Numbered from the stretch's first letter, positions 1 to 9,424 are shown. The stretch: DNA of 64,000 nucleotides from Dyadobacter psychrotolerans (GCF_004349265.1 NZ_SMFL01000006.1:248001-312000); one strand, 5' to 3'. Numbers and translations are program-made. Notes: generated by a model from the letters alone, not told the origin.

Positions 1-3000
1 ACCTACGCTCTATTTTTGCTTCTCGGTCTTTCCCAACTCAGCCTTCACGCCCAGGAAACCCGTTTGCTCCGCTTTCCGGCTGTTCATGGTAACCAGGTTG
101 TATTTTCTTATGCCGGTGATCTTTACACTGTTCCAAAAAGCGGTGGTGTGGGAAGAAAGATTACCAGTCATCCGGGTTATGAAATGTTCCCGAAATTCAG
201 TCATGACGGTAAACAAATTGCTTTCACTGCACAGTATGACGGAAATACCGAAGTATTTGTGATGCCCTCGACTGGCGGAGAACCCAAAAGAATTACTTAC
301 ACAGCAACGTTAAGCCGTGACGATGTGGCCGACCGCATGGGGCCGAACAACATTGTAATGGGCTGGACTCCGGATGATAAAAATGTGCTTTATCGCAGCC
401 GGGGAACCTCGTTTAATGCTTTTAAAGGTAAAATTTACAAGGCACCTTTGAGCGGGGATCTGAGTGAGGAACTGCCTTTTTCAGTTGCAGGATGGAGCAG
501 TTATAATGAAGATGGCAGCAAACTGGCTATGAACCGTGTTTTCCGGGAATTCCGTACCTGGAAATACTATAAAGGCGGTATGGCGGATGATATCTGGATA
601 TTTGATGTAAAATCAGGAAAAACGGAGAATGTTACCAACAATCCGGCGCAGGATATTTTCCCGATGTATTACAAAAACAAAGTGTATTTCCTCAGCGACA
701 GAGACCGTACAATGAATTTATTTGAGTACGATACACAAAGCAGGCAGACCAGAAAAGTAACCGACTTTAAAGAGTTTGACTGTAAATTCCCTTCCCTTGG
801 TGACAACGCGATTGCCTTCGAAAACGGCGGATATATTTACCTGTATGATCTTACTTCCGGGAAAGCAGATAAACTGACGATCACGATTTCAGAAGATTTT
901 TCTTCCGGACGTAACAAACAAACTGACGCTTCAAAAGCAGTGAACAGCTATGCCATTGCACCTGATGGAAAAAGAGCGGCCATTGGCGCAAGAGGTGAAA
1001 TATATACAGTTCCTGCTAAAAATGGCGTGACGCGCAACCTGACGCAGAGTAGCAGTGCACACGATCGTAATGTGGAATGGAGTCCTGACGGAAAATGGAT
1101 CAGCTTTTTGTCTGACAAAAGCGGTGAAGATGAACTGTATATTCAAAAGCAGGATGGAACCGAACCCGCAAAACAGCTTACCAAAGGCGGTGGAAGTTAT
1201 AAATTCAACCCGGTGTGGAGTGCCGACAGCAAATATCTTTTGCTCGCCGACAGAAATCAGGATCTGTATTATGTAGATGTAGCAACTGCGAAAAGAACAG
1301 CGGTAACACACAATGACTTTCGTGAAATTGACGACTATGTTGTTTCTCCTGACAGTAGATGGATCGCTTACACTGAACCTGGCAAAGCACGTGAATTTGA
1401 TGTCATCAAACTTTATAATATTGATACAAAAAAAGCAATACAGGTAACAGACAGCTGGTATATCAGTAATCAGCCTACATTCAGCCCCGATGGAAAAATA
1501 CTTTATTTCGTTTCTGCGCGTGATTTCAACCCCACATACAGCAATACGGAATGGAACCATGTGTACAACAACATGGAAAAACCCTACATGATCCGTTTAG
1601 GGGCCGATGTGAAGTCAGCATTCCAGATTGAAAATGATGAGGTGTTGGTAAAAGATGAAAAGGTTGAAGCGACAACCGCGGTGGTAAAAGATGAAAAAGG
1701 CAAAAAGGCTGTTGTAAAAATAGATAACCCGAAAGCTGAGAAAGGAATTATTCTCAAAATAGATGAGGAAAATCTGGCGGACCGGATTGAAAGTCTGCCT
1801 GTAACGGCTGGCAATTACTACCGGCTTGTTGCTACTCCTGATGGTCTTTATTACACATCTAATTCGGCAGGGAAAGATCGTTCTTTTAAATATTTCAGCC
1901 TGAAAGAGAAAAAAGAAACCGAGATCGGTGATTTTGGAGGTTATGTGATTAGTCCTGATGGGAAAAAGATCCTGGTCCGCAAAATGGCCGACTGGTATAT
2001 TGAAGACCTGGGAACATCCAAACTTGATCCAAAAAATAAACTGAATCTGGATGGTTTGAAAAACAATACGGATCTGCACGCCGAATGGAAACAGATTTAT
2101 GACGAAAGCTGGCGCCAGATGCGGGATTATTTTTATGATCCGAATATGCACGGTGTGGACTGGAAAGCGATGCATAATAAATATGCAGCCCTTCTTCCTT
2201 ACGTTAACCACCGCAACGACCTTACCTATCTCATCGGAGAGCTGATCGGCGAACTGAATATAGGCCACGCCTACACGAACCCGGGCGATCGTCCTGAAAT
2301 AGACCGTGTTAAAATGGGGTTATTTGGCGCTACCTTCAGCCGTGACAAAAGTGGGTATTATAAAATTGAAAAGATCTTATCCGGACAAAGCTGGAATAAA
2401 TCGCTTGTTTCTCCGCTCCGTTCGCCGGGAACTGATGTAAAAGCAGGAGATTTTATTATCAGTATTAATGGTAATGACGTTAAAAGCTTTGTAAATCTTT
2501 ACCAGGGTTTAATAGGAAAAGCAGGACAAACCATTGAAATAGAAGTAAACGGAGCTGCCAGTGCAAAAGGAAGCCGCAGGATTTTTGTTAAACCGATTGC
2601 CGACGAGTCCGAATTGTACTATCATCAATGGGTACAGGACAACATCGCCAGGGTAACCAAAGCATCCGGCGGAAAAATCGGATACGTTCATATCCCAGAT
2701 ATGGGACCTGACGGACTTAACCAGTTTGCCCGTTACTTCTATCCACAACTTGACAAAGAAGCATTAATTATCGACGACCGTGGTAATGGAGGCGGCAACG
2801 TTTCACCAATGATCATCGAACGCCTGCGCCGCCAGCCGGGCCTGGGTGCGATGATGCGTAACAGTAAATCAGCAACCGTTAAACCGGACGCACAAATTGG
2901 TCCGAAAGTTTGTTTGATTGATCAATATTCTGCGTCCGATGGTGATTTGTTTCCTTACCAGTTCCGGTTTTATAACATTGGTCCGCTTATCGGGCAGCGT

Positions 3001-3285
3001 ACCTGGGGAGGTGTTGTGGGTATTCGGGGATCATTGCCATTTATCGACGGCAGCGATTTAAGAAAACCGGAATTTGCCCATTTTGCAGCAGACGGTTCAA
3101 AATTTATAATTGAAGGAGATGGTGTATCACCTGATATCGAAGTTGTCAACGATCCGCATGAAGAATATTTGGGCAATGACGTTCAGTTAGACCGCGCGAT
3201 TGAAGAGATGAAAAAGAAACTGACAGAATCCGGTCCGAAAGGCGTGCCGGGTATTCCGAAGTTTCCGGATAAGTCGGGGAGATGA
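1..3285 (+). CDS. Tricorn-like S41 family peptidase, 5' end outside the window
   Basis: The reading frame is open from base 1 and begins inside a signal peptide (hydrophobic run ending LSLHAQ before ETRLLRFP), so the true start lies upstream. It is a large exported peptidase that probably trims peptides in the periplasm. The N-terminal two thirds carry beta-propeller repeats of the type SPDGKWISFLSDKSGE, GGEPKRITYT and FSPDGKILYF. A C1-type helical region, a PDZ domain (around bases 2330-2550) and a C-terminal S41 serine peptidase domain follow. Candidate catalytic residues are His in IGHAY (2266-2268), the serine in YSASDGD (2926-2946) and Glu in IEGDGVSPD (3112-3114). Archaeal Tricorn has Ser before the His; here it is Gly. 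The length of about 1,090 residues fits bacterial Tricorn homologues. The family assignment is firm; substrate unknown. Confidence 0.93.
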   Translation, partial: TYALFLLLGLSQLSLHAQETRLLRFPAVHGNQVVFSYAGDLYTVPKSGGVGRKITSHPGYEMFPKFSHDGKQIAFTAQYDGNTEVFVMPSTGGEPKRITYTATLSRDDVADRMGPNNIVMGWTPDDKNVLYRSRGTSFNAFKGKIYKAPLSGDLSEELPFSVAGWSSYNEDGSKLAMNRVFREFRTWKYYKGGMADDIWIFDVKSGKTENVTNNPAQDIFPMYYKNKVYFLSDRDRTMNLFEYDTQSRQTRKVTDFKEFDCKFPSLGDNAIAFENGGYIYLYDLTSGKADKLTITISEDFSSGRNKQTDASKAVNSYAIAPDGKRAAIGARGEIYTVPAKNGVTRNLTQSSSAHDRNVEWSPDGKWISFLSDKSGEDELYIQKQDGTEPAKQLTKGGGSYKFNPVWSADSKYLLLADRNQDLYYVDVATAKRTAVTHNDFREIDDYVVSPDSRWIAYTEPGKAREFDVIKLYNIDTKKAIQVTDSWYISNQPTFSPDGKILYFVSARDFNPTYSNTEWNHVYNNMEKPYMIRLGADVKSAFQIENDEVLVKDEKVEATTAVVKDEKGKKAVVKIDNPKAEKGIILKIDEENLADRIESLPVTAGNYYRLVATPDGLYYTSNSAGKDRSFKYFSLKEKKETEIGDFGGYVISPDGKKILVRKMADWYIEDLGTSKLDPKNKLNLDGLKNNTDLHAEWKQIYDESWRQMRDYFYDPNMHGVDWKAMHNKYAALLPYVNHRNDLTYLIGELIGELNIGHAYTNPGDRPEIDRVKMGLFGATFSRDKSGYYKIEKILSGQSWNKSLVSPLRSPGTDVKAGDFIISINGNDVKSFVNLYQGLIGKAGQTIEIEVNGAASAKGSRRIFVKPIADESELYYHQWVQDNIARVTKASGGKIGYVHIPDMGPDGLNQFARYFYPQLDKEALIIDDRGNGGGNVSPMIIERLRRQPGLGAMMRNSKSATVKPDAQIGPKVCLIDQYSASDGDLFPYQFRFYNIGPLIGQRTWGGVVGIRGSLPFIDGSDLRKPEFAHFAADGSKFIIEGDGVSPDIEVVNDPHEEYLGNDVQLDRAIEEMKKKLTESGPKGVPGIPKFPDKSGR

Positions 3286-3300
3286 TTTGATGAGAAATTA

Positions 3301-3342
3301 AACGAGAACTTCCCGTTGGTCCATCAGCCAGAAGTTCTCGTT
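3301..3342 (+). terminator. Hairpin downstream of the Tricorn-like gene
   Basis: A perfect 12-bp inverted repeat (aacgagaacttc / gaagttctcgtt, 3301-3312 and 3331-3342) with an 18-nt loop begins 15 bases after the stop codon. There is no clean T-run directly after it, so it may be a terminator or an mRNA 3'-end stabiliser. Confidence 0.5.
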
Positions 3343-3501
3343 ACTAATTTGTAAAAAAACTAATGTTCGTTGGTTGGTGTAAATAATCTGAACAAAGGTT
3401 CATTGATAAATTGAATTTTGCTGCAAGGGATTGAGGACAAGAGCCCCAAGGATTCGTAATTGAAAAAATGTATATTTGAATTACAAAAAACAAAAGTCAT
3501 C

Positions 3502-3747
3502 ATGCAACACACATTTCAGCTTAATACAGATAATTTAAATTCTAAATTCATAGATTCTGTCAAATCTCTATTTGGTAATAAGGATGTTGAGATTACTGTT
3601 AAAGATTTAAATTATACAGCTGCTGATGAAAAGGAAACCAACCATCAGGCTGTGAAAAATTATTTGATCCATAGGGCTGACCATCCATCGATAAAAGTGG
3701 TAAGTAAAACTGATTTCAATAAAATTGTTGATGATATAAATCTTTAG
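3502..3747 (+). CDS. Small antitoxin-like protein upstream of a PIN toxin remnant
   Basis: This 81-residue protein is acidic and begins MQHTFQLNTDNLNSKFIDSV; the pattern of a short beta strand, a helix with FIDSVKSLF, then EITV resembles the small antitoxins that precede PIN toxins in Bacteroidota. The ATG at 3502 is preferred over an upstream TTG at 3460 because the extra N-terminus looks like non-coding 5' sequence. The PIN toxin frame starts 2 bases after its stop codon, the usual antitoxin-then-toxin order. Its expected role is to bind and silence the toxin and perhaps to repress its own promoter. The gene itself appears intact even though the toxin is broken. Assignment rests on context and general pattern. 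Confidence 0.6.
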   Translation: MQHTFQLNTDNLNSKFIDSVKSLFGNKDVEITVKDLNYTAADEKETNHQAVKNYLIHRADHPSIKVVSKTDFNKIVDDINL

Positions 3748-3749
3748 CA

Positions 3750-4156
3750 ATGTATTATTTTGATTCAGACGTTATTTTTAACGCTATCACTTTGCAAGAT
3801 GCGCTTAAAAATAAAGTAGCTAACGAGCTTATCATTGATGCTCTGAAAATGATGCTTTCGTAATTTCAACACTTGTAATTCAAGAAGTCGGATATGGCTT
3901 GGCAAGATATGAAGTTGCTAATTCTATTATCAGTCAGGAACTCGAATATTGGAACACACTTAATGTAAAAACGATTGAGATAACAAACATCACAAGAGCA
4001 TTATATTTAGCTCAACAAATTGGATACAAACACATCAATGATTGTATTCATACCGCACTGGCCGAAAGCTTGAATTGTAATCGATTTTACACTTATAATA
4101 AATCTGACTACAAGCGAATCCAAAAACATACTGATCTTCAAATAATTATCTTATAG
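3750..4156 (+). pseudogene. PIN-domain toxin, frameshifted
   Basis: Two overlapping frames together give one PIN-domain ribonuclease of about 135 residues. The first frame starts at ATG 3750 (MYYFDSDVIFN, first acidic active-site residue) and stops at 3861. The second frame continues NDAFVISTLVIQEVGYGLARY and then HINDCIHTALAES and FYTYNKSDY, the central and C-terminal acidic PIN motifs. The break lies at the AAAA run 3846-3849: adding one A gives an uninterrupted reading through ALKNDAFVIS. PIN toxins of VapC type cut tRNA or rRNA. As it stands only a 37-residue fragment would be made. The partner antitoxin is directly upstream. The alternative is a sequencing error at the A-run. Confidence 0.8.
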
Positions 4157-4173
4157 GATAACCTCAAATTTAA

Positions 4174-5697
4174 ATGACAATTAAAAATACGCTTCTGTTT
4201 GTTTTATGCTTTACAGCTTTTAGTCAATCAACCTTTGCCCAGAAGAAAAAAAGCCTGCCTCCGGAATTTTCCATTAAAAAAACCGAAACAGAAGCGCACA
4301 TGCGGTTTCTGGCGGCAGATGAATTGCTGGGACGACGTACAGGGGAACAGGGAAATCTGGTTGCGGCGCGTTACATCGCTGAGCAATTTCGCAAACTAGG
4401 TGTTAAATCAGTAACAGCAAGTACCGGCAACAACGCTTATTATCAGGCTGTGCCTTTTGAAAAACTGGGGGCAGTTGCGAGTGGAGAAATCGTTGCTGAT
4501 GCAGTAACACTTAAAAACGGGACGGATTGGATACTGATGAGTGGCGACGCAATGGATGTAACTGCACCACTTGTTTATGCAGGATATGGTCTTGAAAATG
4601 CAGAAAAGGGTTGGAATGACTATAAAGATCTGGACGTAAAAGGAAAAATCGTGCTGGTTCAAAGCGGAACACCGGATGTACAGACGCCTTCGGAGATCAT
4701 CGCATCGTCGACTGAAAAACGCAAAGTGGCAATTGAAAAAGGTGCAATTGCTGTGATTGAACTGTTTAACGCCCCGATGCCATGGAACATGGTCAACAGA
4801 TATTTCACGGGAGAAAAAATAGGTTTAGCACCTGAAAATGTCTCTGCCAAAACAATTCCGCACGCCTGGGTAAACGGAAAAGAAGCTGATATTACACGTG
4901 CTTTGCGTGCTGTAAAAGAAGTCAGATTTAAAACCAGCGGAAGAAAATCGCAAAAAGTAAATAGCTACAATGTTGTCGGGCTTATCGAAGGAAGCGATCC
5001 GAAATTAAAGGATGAATACATTTTGCTCACTGCACATTATGATCATGTTGGTGTGGGCAAGCAGGGCGGACAGGCTTATACACCGGAAGACAGTATTTTC
5101 AATGGAGCGCGCGATAACGCTTTTGGCGTGGTTGGACTGTTAGCTGCCGCCGAATCGTTCTCAAAACTGCCTCCAAAACGTTCTGTTCTCATTGTGGCAT
5201 TAACAGCCGAAGAAGTGGGATTGCTGGGAAGCCAGTATTATGCCGCGCATCCGTTGCTTCCTTTAAACAAATGTATTTTCAATATCAATTCTGACGGTGC
5301 AGGTTATAACGATACGACGATTGTAGCTGTTATGGGACTGAATCGTACAGGCGCAAAAGCCGAAATGGAAACGGCAAGCAAGGCATTTGGACTGGGTATT
5401 TTTGCAGATCCATCTCCTGAACAAGGTTTATTTGACCGCTCTGATAATGTAAGTTTTGCAAAAAAAGGAATTCCTGCTCCAACCTTTACTCCTGGTTTCA
5501 GAGAATTCAACGGTGATATTATGAAAAACTATCACCAGGTATCCGATAATCCCGAAACAATTGATTTTAATTATCTGCTTAAATTTAGCCAGGCCTACAC
5601 TTATGCCGCAAGATTAATTGCCGACATGGCCAAAGCACCTCAATGGATTGCAGGTGACAAGTATGAAGAGGCTGCTAAGAAATTATACGGAAAATGA
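4174..5697 (+). CDS. Secreted M28 family zinc aminopeptidase with PA insert
   Basis: A 507-residue exported metallopeptidase. Residues 1-22 are a signal peptide ending SQSTFAQ. A PA (protease-associated) domain lies around residues 120-250 (AGYGLENAEKGWNDYKDLDV, GKIVLVQSG). The M28 catalytic domain follows with its di-zinc ligands visible: His288 in TAHYDH, Asp314 in GARDNAFG, Glu347 in TAEEVG (Glu346 next to it is the expected general base), Asp374 in NSDGAG and His454 in NYHQVSDNPETI. All five ligands are present, so an active enzyme is expected. M28 peptidases of this form release N-terminal amino acids from peptides in the periplasm or medium. It stands between two other exported peptidases, which suggests a region devoted to peptide use. 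Confidence 0.93.
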   Translation: MTIKNTLLFVLCFTAFSQSTFAQKKKSLPPEFSIKKTETEAHMRFLAADELLGRRTGEQGNLVAARYIAEQFRKLGVKSVTASTGNNAYYQAVPFEKLGAVASGEIVADAVTLKNGTDWILMSGDAMDVTAPLVYAGYGLENAEKGWNDYKDLDVKGKIVLVQSGTPDVQTPSEIIASSTEKRKVAIEKGAIAVIELFNAPMPWNMVNRYFTGEKIGLAPENVSAKTIPHAWVNGKEADITRALRAVKEVRFKTSGRKSQKVNSYNVVGLIEGSDPKLKDEYILLTAHYDHVGVGKQGGQAYTPEDSIFNGARDNAFGVVGLLAAAESFSKLPPKRSVLIVALTAEEVGLLGSQYYAAHPLLPLNKCIFNINSDGAGYNDTTIVAVMGLNRTGAKAEMETASKAFGLGIFADPSPEQGLFDRSDNVSFAKKGIPAPTFTPGFREFNGDIMKNYHQVSDNPETIDFNYLLKFSQAYTYAARLIADMAKAPQWIAGDKYEEAAKKLYGK

Positions 5698-5709
5698 TGG
5701 TGATGTCTG

Positions 5710-5942
5710 GTCTGAACGACGCAGTCGGGCTGAACGGAATCTGGCCAAAACCAAAGTTGGGCTTACACATCTAGCCCTTGACACCAATAAAAAACCGGTC
5801 AGAATATTTTGATGTTCTGACCGGTTTTTTTTATTAAAACACTCGCTACGTTTTTTGTTCAGCCCGGCTTTGCCGTTCAGACTAAATACTTTTCGTTCAG
5901 CCTGGCTAGCGCCATTCAGACCGAATGACAAGCGTTCAGACC
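5710..5942. repeat. Cluster of GTTCAG-type short repeats
   Basis: Three copies of a 26-27 bp unit lie around the terminator between the M28 and S9 genes. One copy (5710-5735) is in the opposite orientation to the other two (5857-5882 and 5895-5921); a half unit follows at 5934-5942. Each unit, read on its own strand, starts GTTCAG and ends TTCAGAC with a central GGC-(3 or 4 nt)-GCC hairpin. Copies 1 and 2 agree at 22 of 26 positions. This looks like a small dispersed intergenic repeat; no coding potential. Confidence 0.65.
5791..5834. terminator. Bidirectional intrinsic terminator
   Basis: A 14-bp perfect stem (aaaaccggtcagaa 5791-5804 with ttctgaccggtttt 5815-5828) around a 10-nt loop is followed by further T residues on the plus strand and preceded by A residues, so it can stop transcripts from both the M28 gene (plus) and the S9 gene (minus). 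Confidence 0.9.
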
Positions 5943-5944
5943 GT

Positions 5945-8128
5945 TTACCTTGCTCCCGGGGGGCAATTCTTTTTAAGATAATCCGTGAAGAGCGTTCTCA
6001 AATGCCGGGAAGTTCCTTCTCCTTCTGAAATACTATGCGTCCGGTTTGGATATGGCATAAATTGGAATACCTTATTATTCTTAATCAGTTCATTCACCAG
6101 CATTTCTGCATTTTGATAATGAACATTGTCATCACCGGTACCGTGAATATAGAGTAAATTACCCACCAGGTTTTTCGCGTGGGTAATTGGTGATCCTTTT
6201 ACAAAATCTTCCCGGTTTTCCTGAGGTAAGCCCATGTAACGTTCCTGATAAATATTATCATAAGTCAGCTGATTTCCCACAGCAGCCACAGAAATACCTG
6301 TTTTGAACATTTTAGGATATTGAAACATAAGGTTTAGCGTAGACGATCCTCCACCACTCCATCCATGCACCGCAACGCGGCTTGTATCGATGAAAGAATA
6401 CTTTTCAAACATCGCTTTCGCCGCTCCTGCCAAATCCCGGATATTGATTATACCAATATTTTTATAGATTGATTTCCGCCATGCACTTCCTTTTGGAACC
6501 GGTGTACCCCTGTTGTCGACAGAGGCATAAATGTATCCGTCTTCCTGCATGTTACCTGCATATAAGCGATTTCGGCCCGTTCCGTAAGTATCCTTAACAG
6601 TGGATGCTGCGGGTTCTCCGTAAACGGTGAACACGATCGGATACTTTTTAGCGGGATCAAAATTGTTGGGTTTCACCATCCAGGCATCAATTTCAATTCC
6701 TTCATCCGTTTTTACCTTAAAAAATTCAATATCCATGCTTGCTACACGGATCCGCATCATGGTTTGCTGTATGGATTTGCTTTCGTCAAGTGGCTTGTGA
6801 TCCGGAAGCGTAACCCATTCAGTCATCGAAGGCATACGTGCGTTGGAAAAACTGTGTATTGCAAATTTGCCTAAGGGAGAAATTTCGTAGTTATGCGTTC
6901 CGGCCTGTTCTGCGGCTGATAACCTTTTTGCTTCACCTTTCCCATCCAAAGGAGCTACATACAGATAACTCTGGGTAGAATTATCAGGCGAAGCCATGAA
7001 GTAATATGCATTGTTTTTTTCATCGATACGAACCGGACTGATCATATCATACTTGCCCGTTGTAACAAGCGTTTCTTTTTTCCCGTCCCGGCTTACGCGA
7101 TATGTGTGACGCCATCCGTCTTTTTCACTTACCCATAAAAATTCCTTTCCGTTGCTCAGCCAGTCCCAGCCCATCGGGCCATCTTCCCAGCGGCTTTTGA
7201 TATCGACCCAGGCATTATCCTTCTCCGAATAAAAAGGTTTTGAAACACCCGAAGCTGTATTGATGTACATCAAAGTACTTTCATTTTGTTTACGGTTCAA
7301 TTGCTGAATCACAAGTTCATTCGGCTGTCCCGACCACTCCATTCTTGGCACGTAGGTATTCTGTGGATCACCGGGAATGTTCATCCATTTTGTTTTGGCC
7401 GTAGCAATATCCACCACACCTATCTTATAAGGAGAAGGCGTTTCGCCAACCTTCGGATATTCCACAGGAATGTTAAAAGAGTAGATCGAATCGGTTGTAT
7501 TGATCATCAGGAAATTACGAATCTTTCGGGCATCGAGCTGCCAGTAAGCGATGGATTTGCTATCATCGCTCCACCGGAAACCGTCACGACAGTCAAACTC
7601 CTCTTCATAAACCCAGTCAAATGTTCCATTAATGATTCGGTCTGTTCCGTCTTTGGTCAACTGAGTAAGTTTACCGCTTTGAACGTCTTCGGAGTACACA
7701 TTATGCTTGCTTACATATCCTACCTTCTTACCGTCAGGTGAAAATTTCGCATACATCAGTGACGATTCAGGAAGGCCTTTTCCAAGTTTCTTAAGTGTTT
7801 TATCCGTCAGGTTCACAACCCAGTAATCACCTCTTGTATCGTATCTCCATACACGTTTTGAATTGGTGTAAATCAAGACCTTATCACCGGCATTACTTAC
7901 CGTATAACTTCTGATTGAGAGTGGACTGCTGCTTCCCGCAGGCGTTAATTGTGCTTTTGAAATAAATGTTTTCGGTTGCTGGGAAGGTAATTTTACCTCA
8001 ACAATTTCTCCCTGATCCACATCATGATAGCCGCTGCCATCAGACAGCCACTGAAAGTTTGCAGGAATTTGCGCGAAAATCTGGAATGAAATAAGGGTAA
8101 AGACTATGGTTTTTAATACCTGCTTCAT
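5945..8128 (-). CDS. Dipeptidyl peptidase IV-like S9 peptidase
   Basis: A 727-residue exported serine peptidase. The first 20 residues are a signal peptide ending FQIFAQ. The N-terminal two thirds form an eight-bladed DPP IV beta-propeller (DPPIV_N); the C-terminal third is the alpha/beta-hydrolase S9 domain. The triad is visible: Ser591 in GWSGGGSS, Asp666 in GTGDDNVH and His698 in PNRTHS. The spacing of 75 and 32 residues is like that of DPP IV. A DW-(V)-YEEEF motif (DWVYEEEFDCRDG) in the propeller supplies the double glutamate that binds the free N-terminus of substrates in DPP IV, so removal of X-Pro or X-Ala dipeptides is expected. Convergent with the M28 gene across the shared terminator. 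Confidence 0.93.
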   Translation of the reverse strand: MKQVLKTIVFTLISFQIFAQIPANFQWLSDGSGYHDVDQGEIVEVKLPSQQPKTFISKAQLTPAGSSSPLSIRSYTVSNAGDKVLIYTNSKRVWRYDTRGDYWVVNLTDKTLKKLGKGLPESSLMYAKFSPDGKKVGYVSKHNVYSEDVQSGKLTQLTKDGTDRIINGTFDWVYEEEFDCRDGFRWSDDSKSIAYWQLDARKIRNFLMINTTDSIYSFNIPVEYPKVGETPSPYKIGVVDIATAKTKWMNIPGDPQNTYVPRMEWSGQPNELVIQQLNRKQNESTLMYINTASGVSKPFYSEKDNAWVDIKSRWEDGPMGWDWLSNGKEFLWVSEKDGWRHTYRVSRDGKKETLVTTGKYDMISPVRIDEKNNAYYFMASPDNSTQSYLYVAPLDGKGEAKRLSAAEQAGTHNYEISPLGKFAIHSFSNARMPSMTEWVTLPDHKPLDESKSIQQTMMRIRVASMDIEFFKVKTDEGIEIDAWMVKPNNFDPAKKYPIVFTVYGEPAASTVKDTYGTGRNRLYAGNMQEDGYIYASVDNRGTPVPKGSAWRKSIYKNIGIINIRDLAGAAKAMFEKYSFIDTSRVAVHGWSGGGSSTLNLMFQYPKMFKTGISVAAVGNQLTYDNIYQERYMGLPQENREDFVKGSPITHAKNLVGNLLYIHGTGDDNVHYQNAEMLVNELIKNNKVFQFMPYPNRTHSISEGEGTSRHLRTLFTDYLKKNCPPGAR

Positions 8129-8245
8129 CGGGCTTGGTTAAAAATTAAATAGTATGACAACTATAATAGTGCAATTTTAACGAATTGATTTTCAAAAACA
8201 GCATTCTACGTATTAGAAATGGCCGACTACTCTGATTGCAACAAT

Positions 8246-8337
8246 AAGTCCAAAGGACTTAAACTTAAATAGCCCCGGATAAAATCCGGGGATTCATATA
8301 TTTAGCAACCTGTCCACAACCACGAAGTGGTTGAATA
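8246..8337 (+). repeat. Three-hairpin intergenic repeat, copy 1
   Basis: Three short hairpins in a row: A, aagtcc-aaa-ggactt (8246-8260); B, ccccgga-taaaa-tccgggg (8273-8291), preceded by aaatag; C, caaccac-gaa-gtggttg (8317-8333), followed by aata. The same order, loop sizes and linkers recur in inverse orientation at 58772-58861 with changed but still paired stems, so this is a repeat family held together by RNA or DNA secondary structure. It lies between the S9 gene and the Arc-like gene and has no reading frame. Confidence 0.75.
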
Positions 8338-8376
8338 GCATTAACAACGCTGTAATTTCAATTAGGTCGTAATGTC

Positions 8377-8559
8377 TTAAACCAATTCCCCTTCCGGCTC
8401 AGGCCCTTTCCCTTTCGACCGTCGCTGTTTTTTCAGCGCTTCACTTAGTAAATATTCGATCTGTCCGTTTAAACTGCGAAAATCCTGTTGTGCCCAGGAC
8501 TCCAGTTCCTTGAGCATTTCAGGATTAACACGTAAAACAAAAGCTTTTTTCTCGGCCAT
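8377..8559 (-). CDS. Arc-like ribbon-helix-helix protein
   Basis: A 60-residue basic protein (MAEKKAFVLRVNPEMLKELE) with a ribbon-helix-helix pattern: a beta strand KAFVLRVNP, helix MLKELESWAQQDF, turn RSLNGQ and helix IEYLLSEALKKQRR. It belongs to the Arc-like DNA-binding group and probably binds DNA as a dimer. Its ATG follows the stop codon of the SPFH gene with a single base between (tga-t-atg), so translation is probably coupled and the two proteins are made together. In many genomes SPFH genes of this type carry such a partner. It may act as a regulator of the pair, though this is inference. Confidence 0.8.
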   Translation of the reverse strand: MAEKKAFVLRVNPEMLKELESWAQQDFRSLNGQIEYLLSEALKKQRRSKGKGPEPEGELV

Positions 8560-8560
8560 A

Positions 8561-9424
8561 TCACGGATATAAAGTTCCGGCGTTCAAAACAGGTGTTACC
8601 GATTTTTCACCACATAACACTACCAGCAAATTACAAACCATAGCCGCCTTCCGTTCCTCATCCAGCTGTACAATGCCTTTATCCGACAACATTGCCAGTG
8701 CCATATCCACCATGCCTACGGCTCCGTTTACGATCTGCCGCCTTGCTGCAACCACAGCCGACGCCTGCTGACGCTGAAGCATCGCTCCGGCAATTTCCGG
8801 TGCATAAGCCAGGTGACTGATCCTTGCTTCCAATACATCCACACCCGCACGGCTCAAACGTTCAGTAAGTTCTGCTTCCAGCATTTCATTGATTTTACCG
8901 CTTCCGTCACGCAAAGTAACTTCATGAATTTCAAGTTCTTCCGCTTCCATGGTATCATAAGCATAAATACCCGCCAGGTGTCTCACCGCTGCTTCCGACT
9001 GGATCTCAACATATTTGATATAATCATCCACCTCAAAAGAAGCTTTTGCCGTATCACCAACACGCCAAACAACAACCGCCGCAATCTCAATCGGATTACC
9101 CAGTTTGTCATTTACTTTAAGTTTCTGACCATTCAGGTTGCGGGCACGAAGACTTAGCTTTTTTCTGCGAAACAATGGATTCACCCAGCGCAGACCGCTT
9201 TGCTTCATGGTACCCATATAGTCCCCGAAAAATGTGGTAACCACTGCTTCATTCGGATTGATAACAGTAAGGCCGATCAGGATAATAAAACCAATTATTG
9301 AAATAAGTACTCCAACAACCGGACTTCCGGTGACGACGACATAAACAACGCCGCCAAACAACATAATCAGACCGACTGCAAACAGCAGGTAGCCCGACAT
9401 CGAACGTAATTCTTTTTCTTCCAT
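8561..9424 (-). CDS. SPFH (band 7) domain membrane protein
   Basis: A 287-residue inner membrane protein. Two transmembrane segments lie at about residues 11-31 and 35-54, followed by the SPFH/band 7 domain from about residue 57 (INPNEAVVTTFFGDYMGT) to about 230, with the typical EVTLRDGSGKINEMLEAELTE stretch and RISHLAYAPEIAGAMLQRQQ near its end. SPFH proteins form oligomeric scaffolds at membranes and often control membrane proteases or lipid domains. It is first in a two-gene unit with the Arc-like gene. No NfeD-like or FtsH-like partner is in view, so its client is unknown. Confidence 0.9.
   Translation of the reverse strand: MEEKELRSMSGYLLFAVGLIMLFGGVVYVVVTGSPVVGVLISIIGFIILIGLTVINPNEAVVTTFFGDYMGTMKQSGLRWVNPLFRRKKLSLRARNLNGQKLKVNDKLGNPIEIAAVVVWRVGDTAKASFEVDDYIKYVEIQSEAAVRHLAGIYAYDTMEAEELEIHEVTLRDGSGKINEMLEAELTERLSRAGVDVLEARISHLAYAPEIAGAMLQRQQASAVVAARRQIVNGAVGMVDMALAMLSDKGIVQLDEERKAAMVCNLLVVLCGEKSVTPVLNAGTLYP

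Noticed and set aside
931..2268. Long minus-strand reading frames (931-1560, 1615-2268) opposite the Tricorn-like gene
   Set aside because: They are antisense to a well supported gene, with composition rich in Phe, Ile and Cys and no recognisable domain.
7286..7741. Plus-strand frame of 151 codons opposite the S9 peptidase
   Set aside because: Antisense to a gene with clear catalytic motifs; no family pattern.
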